Of a DNA stretch of 10,235 nucleotides, positions 6,766 to 10,235 are shown one piece after another. Origin of the DNA: Acidimicrobiales bacterium (lineage in GTDB: Bacteria; Actinomycetota; Acidimicrobiia; Acidimicrobiales; JABEUL01). The notes beneath the pieces were generated by a model. It saw nothing but the letters and a program-made list of their open reading frames with translations, ran no database searches and was not told the origin of the DNA. Made by a program: the position numbers and the translations under genes. The stretch spans positions 1 to 10,235 of the forward strand of contig DAIDJA010000039.1 of NCBI GenBank assembly GCA_027451605.1. The letters are read 5' to 3'. Each line of letters opens with the position of its first letter. The stretch's first letter is position 1.

Positions 6766-7215
6766 ATGAGTAATCAAATTGACCTAACAATTACATTTGA
6801 AGTAAAGCAGTCTCCAGATGAAGTTTTTAATGCAATAAACAATGTTCGTGGCTGGTGGTCAGGCAATATTGAAGGCTCTACAGATATATTAGGTGAAGAG
6901 TGGACATATCGTTATCAGGATATTCACTATTCTAAACAAAAAATTACGAAGCTAGTTACTAATAAAAACGTTACATGGCATATTATAGATAGTTATATAA
7001 GTTTCGTGAAAGATAAACAAGAGTGGACAGGCACAGATATTGTCTTTGATATTAGTAATGGAGACGATAAGACCCTACTAACGTTTACTCATTTAGGATT
7101 AGTGCCATCAATAGCCTGCTATGATAAATGCGCTCCTGTCTGGGATTACTATATTAACGAAAGTCTATTTAAATTAATAACCACTGGTACGGGAGTCCCA
7201 AATATTGTTGAGTAG
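6766..7215 (+). CDS. SRPBCC/AHSA1-like domain protein
   Basis: The 149-residue protein has the pattern of the START-like SRPBCC superfamily, AHSA1-type. The N-terminal strand and helix read DLTITFEVKQSPDEVFNAIN, followed by RGWWSGNIEG with the paired tryptophans common in this group. Next come alternating strands (EWTYRYQDI, KITKLVTNKNVTWHII), then WTGTDIVFDIS and LLTFTHLGL, and a C-terminal helix (YYINESLFKLIT). These domains form a cavity for small hydrophobic ligands; some act as Hsp90-activator homologues, but no substrate can be given here. There is no signal peptide. It is monocistronic with its own -10 and followed by a bidirectional terminator at 7301. The start is fixed by the 6-nt spacing to TACAAT. 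Confidence 0.87.
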   Translation: MSNQIDLTITFEVKQSPDEVFNAINNVRGWWSGNIEGSTDILGEEWTYRYQDIHYSKQKITKLVTNKNVTWHIIDSYISFVKDKQEWTGTDIVFDISNGDDKTLLTFTHLGLVPSIACYDKCAPVWDYYINESLFKLITTGTGVPNIVE

Positions 7216-7300
7216 TGAAAAATCATTTAATTAGATTAGTCGTTATTAAATTAAGTTTAATCCGTCGCTGTTATTTATATACTCCCCGTCCGTAAAACAA

Positions 7301-7323
7301 AAAGCCACAATCAAAGTGGCTTT
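7301..7323. terminator. Bidirectional terminator hairpin
   Basis: AAAGCCAC (7301-7308) and GTGGCTTT (7316-7323) pair perfectly around a 7-nt loop. On the minus strand the stem runs into TTTTTGTTTT, a strong terminator for transcripts from the decayed toxin-antitoxin pair. On the plus strand the U-tract is short, so it is weaker but could end the SRPBCC transcript 86 nt after the stop. Confidence 0.7.
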
Positions 7324-7537
7324 AATTCCTGCCCTTAAAATGTGCTTGGAAGTCTTTGTGTAAATTTATTGAGACCATACCCAAGGAGAATCAGGAGCAT
7401 TTTAAAGTGACCTATCCCCAAAACTTTTACAGAAATTACTCTATAAATTAGCAGACTTTAATTTAGATATGGATGATAATGGAAAGCTTTGAGATAACCG
7501 TCGAGTTATGAGCTAGACAATCCCAACATGTCATCGA

Positions 7538-7929
7538 TTATGGCGACACAGCTTCAAGATTTTGCATTTCCGCAGATTTTTTTAAACGTTCATCATAAGT
7601 TATAATTCATTGAAGCTCACTGCCCAAAGATAACGCTGCCGATAAATGTAATGCATCTAGAGTTCTCAAGTCGGTAGGAGATTGAAACGAAGCTTTGTCA
7701 AAACCGGAAACGATATCTCAAGCAACGTTATAGCATTTAATACCTTACGAGTTCGAGAGAGATTTTGAATTTTAGCTCGCCTGACTGCTCATATCAATTC
7801 AGTTCTCATAAGTACCGAAGAATCAAGTGTGATACCTGATTCCTTTAGCCAGGATAATAATGTTTTAGACTCCGGCTCCTTCACAACCAATTTCACCGTA
7901 GCAGATGTGTCAATATAATATAAATTTAT
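7538..7929 (-). pseudogene. Dead PIN-domain toxin (VapC-like) of toxin-antitoxin pair 4
   Basis: The reading is clear once lesions are allowed for. It goes LYYIDTSATVKLVVKEPES, then LLSWLKESGITLDSSVLM and RTEL, a TGA at 7791-7789 inside what should be LRAVRRA, a frameshift near 7710, then LRTLDALHLSAALSLG, a second TGA (7609-7607), and ITYDERLKKSAEMQ ending NLEAVSP and TAA (7540-7538). The PIN acidic residues are still visible (Asp of YIDTS, Glu of RTEL, Asp of LDALHL, Asp of TYDERL). The expected ATG is ATA (7929-7927) in an ATAA that was surely ATGA, overlapping the antitoxin stop. With start loss, two stops and a frameshift it cannot make toxin. Its subgroup differs from the three intact toxins. 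Confidence 0.85.
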
Positions 7930-8198
7930 GACTCTGCCTCATCACGCATTTCTTAAAGAATATTGGATAAAACATTCTTGGATCCACATAGTGGAAGCGG
8001 CATATCTAGTTCTTGAAGACTTAAAGTGGATTCTATTGCCAATTTAGCTTCAGCCAACTGATCTATAATACCGAGAGAAATTGGGGGTAGTTGTGCAACA
8101 GGGTGACCTCGGTCGGCAATAATTATTATTTCCCCATTGAAAACATTTCTAACAACTGCAGATACGTCTTGCTGAAGCTCGCGAATCCCAATTTTTAT
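7926..8198 (-). pseudogene. Dead Phd/YefM-type antitoxin of toxin-antitoxin pair 4
   Basis: The minus-strand frame reads KIGIRELQQDVSAVVRNVF, then NGEIIIIADRGHPVAQLPP, the N-terminal signature of Phd/YefM antitoxins. A C-terminal part follows (IIDQLAEAKLAIES, LSLQELDMPLPL, NVLSNIL), then a TAA at 7955-7953 and EMRDEAES before the final stop at 7928-7926. The expected start codon is ATA (8198-8196). Both the start and the toxin-contacting tail are therefore damaged. It forms a 4-nt overlap with the dead toxin, as in a working operon. It lies about 70 nt downstream, in the same direction, of the tRNA-Met 3' end. Confidence 0.82.
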
Positions 8199-8268
8199 CC
8201 TGTTCTACTTTGTGGCACATATTAAAGCAATAAAGACAAAAATAGCAATATCACTAAAGGTTTAATTG

Positions 8269-8316
8269 TGGCGGGGGTTGGATTTGAACCAACGACCTTC
8301 GGGTTATGAGCCCGAC
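8269..8316 (-). tRNA. Truncated tRNA-Met (CAT anticodon), 3' half only
   Basis: On the minus strand the anticodon arm is perfect (TCGGG, loop CTCATAA, CCCGA). It is followed by variable AGGTC, a perfect T arm (GTTGG, TTCAAAT, CCAAC), acceptor 3' strand CCCCGCC and discriminator A at 8269. CCA is not encoded. The matching acceptor 5' strand (GGCGGGG) is absent upstream, and the D arm is missing or unrecognisable: the sequence before the anticodon stem, CTCAATTTGCTCG, only loosely resembles one. It cannot be a functional tRNA alone and is best read as a tRNA 3' end left by integration or deletion. Confidence 0.8.
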
Positions 8317-8362
8317 GAGCAAATTGAGTTTCAAAAATTTGATCTTATTTAGAAAAAAGTCC

Positions 8363-8399
8363 TACACTATTTATACAGAAAGCGTATATAATAGGTGTA
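8363..8399 (+). promoter_or_regulatory. Promoter and nested palindromes of toxin-antitoxin pair 3
   Basis: A perfect -10 TATAAT (8387-8392) ends 6 nt before the ATG at 8399, so a leaderless mRNA is expected. Two inverted repeats share almost the same centre: TATAC/GTATA (8372-8376, 8384-8388) and TACAC/GTGTA (8363-8367, 8395-8399). The inner repeat runs into the -10 and the outer reaches the A of the ATG, as expected for an operator bound by the antitoxin. Confidence 0.6.
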
Positions 8400-8608
8400 T
8401 GGCAAAAATTAGGACTAACATTGAAATAGATGAATTAAGTCTAAAGATCGTCATGGGACGTTACCACTTGCAGACTAAAACCGATGCGGTTAATTTAGCA
8501 CTTCGACATTTAGCTTCAGAACCAATGACTACTGAAGAAGCTCTGGAAATGCATGGCGCACATGCCATTGGTCGACTTCCAAAAGACTATTTTCCAAAAA
8601 ATAAATGA
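8399..8608 (+). CDS. vapB: VapB-family ribbon-helix-helix antitoxin of pair 3
   Basis: The 69-residue protein starts MAKIRTNIEIDE, the canonical strand-forming start of VapB antitoxins. The two helices follow (ELSLKIVMGRYH, then TKTDAVNLALRHLAS), and a C-terminal tail (TTEEALEMHGAHAIGRLPKDYF) should insert into the toxin. An in-frame ATG 31 codons upstream is rejected: it lies inside the tRNA-Met fragment and its added residues are not VapB-like, whereas the ATG at 8399 has TATAAT 6 nt before it. The stop overlaps the toxin start by 4 nt (ATGA). Autoregulation through the palindromes over the promoter is likely. Confidence 0.88.
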   Translation: MAKIRTNIEIDELSLKIVMGRYHLQTKTDAVNLALRHLASEPMTTEEALEMHGAHAIGRLPKDYFPKNK

Positions 8609-9015
8609 TTCTTGCAGACACATCGGCCTGGGTTGAATTTGATCGAGGTACTGGTAGCAGCGTAGATAATCGTATGCTTGACCTTATTAAGAAAGAAAAT
8701 CAAATTTGTATTACTGAGCCGATTCTTATGGAAGTTACTTCTGGAGCCCGTTCTGACACAGACATGGTCAAGTTGAGAAGACTGCTACTCAGATTTAATT
8801 TAGTAAACTTTGACTCCTCAATCGGATTTGACGGAGCGGCAAAAATTTACAGGTCATGTCGTAAAAATGGAATAACTCCACGAGGTCTCATCGATTGTAT
8901 GATTGCTTTCGTAGCTCTTCAAAACAATTTAACATTGCTAACGATTGACTCAGATCTCCTAGGGATCGCAAAAGTTATGACAATTCCACTTGACATCGCA
9001 TGTCCAAAAAAATAA
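8605..9015 (+). CDS. vapC: VapC PIN-domain toxin of pair 3
   Basis: The 136-residue product is a classical VapC RNase: ILADTSAWVEFDRGTGS (Asp5), PILMEVTSGAR (Glu43), GLIDCMIAFVAL (Asp97) and LLTIDSDLLGIAK (Asp115, Asp117). All catalytic acidic positions are present and length is normal. The T-x-R-x-LIDCxIA motif and the DTSAWxEFxRGTGS start identify the subgroup normally paired with VapB of the type encoded upstream. Translation is coupled by the ATGA overlap. Known VapC toxins cleave tRNA anticodon loops or the 23S sarcin-ricin loop; the target here cannot be deduced. Its position beside a broken tRNA suggests recent arrival. Confidence 0.92.
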   Translation: MILADTSAWVEFDRGTGSSVDNRMLDLIKKENQICITEPILMEVTSGARSDTDMVKLRRLLLRFNLVNFDSSIGFDGAAKIYRSCRKNGITPRGLIDCMIAFVALQNNLTLLTIDSDLLGIAKVMTIPLDIACPKK

Positions 9016-9082
9016 GGCTTGACGTAAACCATCTGTAAAGTTGCAATTTATAGGATTCATTAGATCCTTGAACTTATATTAA

Positions 9083-9211
9083 AAAGACTATTTTAAAAGT
9101 GGCGGGTTTGATCATTATTTCGATCTTTGGATTGTAAATCAGGTGGGGGAATTTTATGTAAATCATTATGATGTTGCGATTTTAAATTGTGATCGCTTGA
9201 ACTACAATTGA
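9083..9211 (+). pseudogene. Possible coding fragment, plus strand, family unknown
   Basis: After a TAA the frame is open for 42 codons and reads KDYFKSGGFDHYFDLWIVNQ, then VGEFYVNHYDVAILNCDRLN, before TGA at 9209. It has no start codon and no family match from memory. An open frame of this length could arise by chance, so this rests on residue composition only. Confidence 0.2.
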
Positions 9212-9239
9212 ATTCCCAGAAGATTTGAATCAAATTGTC

Positions 9240-9259
9240 AAATCGCTTGCTAGCGATTT
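9240..9259. repeat. Perfect 8-bp hairpin
   Basis: AAATCGCT (9240-9247) and AGCGATTT (9252-9259) pair around TGCT. On the minus strand it begins right at the stop codon of the fragment ending at 9258, where a terminator would lie, but no T-run follows. Confidence 0.5.
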
Positions 9260-9430
9260 ATTCCTCACTGTCATCAAGGTGATCAAAAATTAGCCGAGAA
9301 ATTCTTCGGTCTTAGGATTATGGTGTTGACGAGTTTTTCTCAATTCGCCGTGTTGATTGTCCTATTCACTAAGTAAGAGGTACCCAAGGTCCCGACCAGA
9401 AGGCTCCGAGACTGCCCAACTTTTTGACTT
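9258..9430 (-). pseudogene. Decayed coding fragment with a clear C-terminus, family unknown
   Basis: The most convincing piece is RRISRLIFDHLDDSEE ending at TAA (9260-9258), with an acidic C-terminus followed at once by a hairpin. Upstream pieces in other frames (KVGQSRSLLVGTLGTSYLVN and ELRKTRQHHNPKTEEFLG) overlap, so the true ancestral frame is unclear. Several frameshifts and stops are needed to join them. Confidence 0.3.
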
Positions 9431-9480
9431 TTAAATAAGCGCCCTAAAATGGCTAATTAATTTTGCAGCTAATAGTTAAT

Positions 9481-9620
9481 TCAAATAGCTAGCTCACGAG
9501 TCATAGGATGAAAAGTCTTCCGAATTGCTGATGGAGCTCAGTATAATTTAAATTGACTTAGCACATTCTATAAATTCCGCCGATGGCATAACTTTATCAC
9601 TTAAATGGGTAGATAGCCTG
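9481..9620 (-). pseudogene. Two short decayed coding fragments, family unknown
   Basis: TRLSTHLSDKVMPSAEFIEC with AKSI and TAA (9550-9548), then APSAIRKTFHPMTRELAI with TGA (9483-9481), read on the minus strand. Both look like C-terminal ends but are too short to assign. They could be parts of one gene broken by stops. Confidence 0.22.
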
Positions 9621-9655
9621 GTCTAGGGGGCTTTAACGATTATTAACAATGCCTA

Positions 9656-9959
9656 TTATGTAAACCCCAAACTATCAACCGTTTCTCGTTGCTGCCAAAC
9701 ATCTCCCGGGGCGAACCTACTTTCAATTCGCTCTATGTCGGGGACTTGTTGGACAACAATATTAAAAACCCAAAATTATAGAATTAATTTTGGGATCATA
9801 TCCTTTTGCGAATTAAGAAATGAAGTTGGTCCAAATTTGACGAATAATTCCCACTAAAAACGAAAATGCCATTATGTTGTAACTTCCAATTTAAATTTAA
9901 CGAAATTCTTAATTGAAATCTTGAAATGATATAATCGCTGACACCAGATTCCGCTATTT
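9656..9959 (-). pseudogene. Frameshifted gene remnant of about 100 codons, family unknown
   Basis: Three consecutive minus-strand frames read as one protein. The first is KIAESGVSDYIISRFQLRIS continuing to HNGIFVFSGNYSSNLDQLHF and LIRK. A one-base shift gives GYDPKINSIILGF. A second shift gives FNIVVQQVPDIERIESRF, then APGDVWQQRETVDSLGFT and TAA (9658-9656). The junctions are short and the composition is consistent, which makes a single frameshifted gene plausible. I do not recognise the family. It follows the small reading frame at 9968-10156 in the same direction. Confidence 0.38.
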
Positions 9960-9967
9960 TTCGATGA

Positions 9968-10156
9968 TTATAAGTTCGCCAATTCGAAGTAAATCATCCA
10001 CAGCTTTTCACCTAAAACTTGTTCTATTTCTATCTCATGGACTGAGCCGTATCTTTTGTACGAAAGTATCCTGATATCTTTAAGTCCAACTAAGTGGTGG
10101 AGAATTTCGCTAGAATCGTATATAGTTGCCGAGGTGGCGTAATTGGTATGTGTCAT
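9968..10156 (-). CDS. Small 62-codon reading frame, perhaps a truncated N-terminus; function unknown
   Basis: The frame begins MTHTNYATSATIYDSSEILH and continues HLVGLKDIRILSYKRYGSVH, EIEIEQVLGEK. The middle part looks like a real protein and faintly resembles the N-terminus of ISL3-type transposases (LHxLxGLxxIRxLSY), but no CxxC zinc motif follows; I hold this at low confidence. After GEK the end is probably shifted: one extra base in the A-run would give AVDDLLRIGELIIIEK and a TAG at 9956-9954. A -10-like TAAAGT (10168-10163) lies 6 nt before the ATG, matching other starts here. The start codon lies inside the tRNA-Leu-like sequence on the other strand, which makes the annotated start doubtful. 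Confidence 0.35.
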   Translation of the reverse strand: MTHTNYATSATIYDSSEILHHLVGLKDIRILSYKRYGSVHEIEIEQVLGEKLWMIYFELANL

Positions 10157-10182
10157 ACATTAACTTTATGTTACCTTCGGCA
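10128..10182 (+). tRNA. tRNA-Leu-like remnant (TAA) lacking variable and T arms
   Basis: The sequence GCCGAGGTGGCGTAATTGGT is a typical tRNA-Leu 5' end (acceptor strand, TG, D stem and D loop). A degraded anticodon arm follows, CATAC, loop ATTAACT with TAA in the anticodon position, TTATG (4 of 5 pairs). After only four bases comes CTTCGGC plus A, which pairs with the 5' acceptor strand (one G-T). The variable and T arms are missing and the whole is 55 nt. Base 37 is C rather than a purine. It is most likely a deleted pseudo-tRNA. Confidence 0.5.
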
Positions 10183-10235
10183 CTATATAAAGTATCCCCC
10201 TCCACCCGGGAACCCTCAGAATTGTAATTTATCTA

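Larger units (their letters stand above)
9016..9967. other. About 950 nt without an intact gene: decayed coding region
   Basis: Every few tens of bases a stretch reads like protein in one frame and then hits a stop or shifts frame. The pieces are mostly on the minus strand and are listed separately where definable (9083-9211, 9258-9430, 9481-9620, 9656-9959). A perfect 8-bp hairpin lies at 9240-9259. No family could be recognised and no functional RNA was seen. Confidence 0.5.

Noticed and set aside
7399..7441. Possible insertion-sequence end (GTGACCTATCCCC)
   Set aside because: It resembles some IS ends, but no matching inverted copy or transposase was found in the window.
7538..8198. Stops in pair 4 as sense codons under an alternative code (TGA as Gly or Trp)
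   Set aside because: Intact genes here end with TGA (for example 578, 3459, 6343, 6735, 8608), the pair also has a TAA stop and a frameshift, and the TGA sites do not fit Gly or Trp in family motifs.
8306..8398. Upstream ATG extending VapB by 31 residues
   Set aside because: It begins inside the tRNA-Met fragment, lies before the TATAAT promoter, and adds residues unlike VapB.
4053..9015. Integron cassette array
   Set aside because: Small genes in a row suggested it, but I saw no attC-like core sites or integrase, genes have their own promoters, and orientation is mixed.

Overview
This is AT-rich bacterial DNA (well under 40% GC by eye). It is an accessory region of small, mostly single-gene units with a lot of decayed coding sequence between them. 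TGA is used as an ordinary stop in several intact genes, so the code is standard. I cannot name the organism. Several start codons sit only 6-7 nt downstream of a -10-like hexamer with no Shine-Dalgarno, which points to a lineage that uses leaderless mRNAs. A candidate-phyla (Patescibacteria-like) or actinobacteria-related low-GC genome would fit, but this is inference.

Layout. 1-417 (-): 5' part of an AAA_14/DUF4143-type P-loop ATPase whose ATG has become ATA. 578-2833 (-): membrane M48 metallopeptidase with a C-terminal extracytoplasmic beta-propeller; it has a good promoter and a Shine-Dalgarno, unlike its neighbours. 2986-3459 (+): small four-helix membrane protein of unknown role. 4053-4703 (-): Phd/YefM-type antitoxin plus PIN toxin, with a perfect 13-bp palindrome over the antitoxin start. 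5080-5670 (+): YdeI/OmpD-associated family protein. 5735-5899 (-): 54-codon gene broken by one stop. 6092-6735 (+): second antitoxin/PIN pair. 6766-7215 (+): SRPBCC/AHSA1-like protein. 7538-8198 (-): fourth antitoxin/PIN pair, clearly dead. 8269-8316 (-): 3' half of a tRNA-Met. 8399-9015 (+): VapB/VapC pair. 9016-10235: a graveyard of short coding-like pieces, a 62-codon reading frame, and a tRNA-Leu-like sequence lacking a T arm.

How it fits together. Three intact PIN-domain toxin-antitoxin pairs and one wreck lie within 5 kb. Their antitoxins are of different kinds (Phd/YefM-type, two ribbon-helix-helix types), so they are more likely separate arrivals than tandem duplications. The tRNA-Met fragment beside the third intact pair looks like an integration scar. 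The most interesting points are the leaderless start architecture, the operator that includes a start codon, the recurrent ATG-to-ATA start losses, the tRNA remnants, and the regular CX5C pairs in the peptidase propeller. I found no CRISPR array, rRNA, complete tRNA or recognisable integrase.
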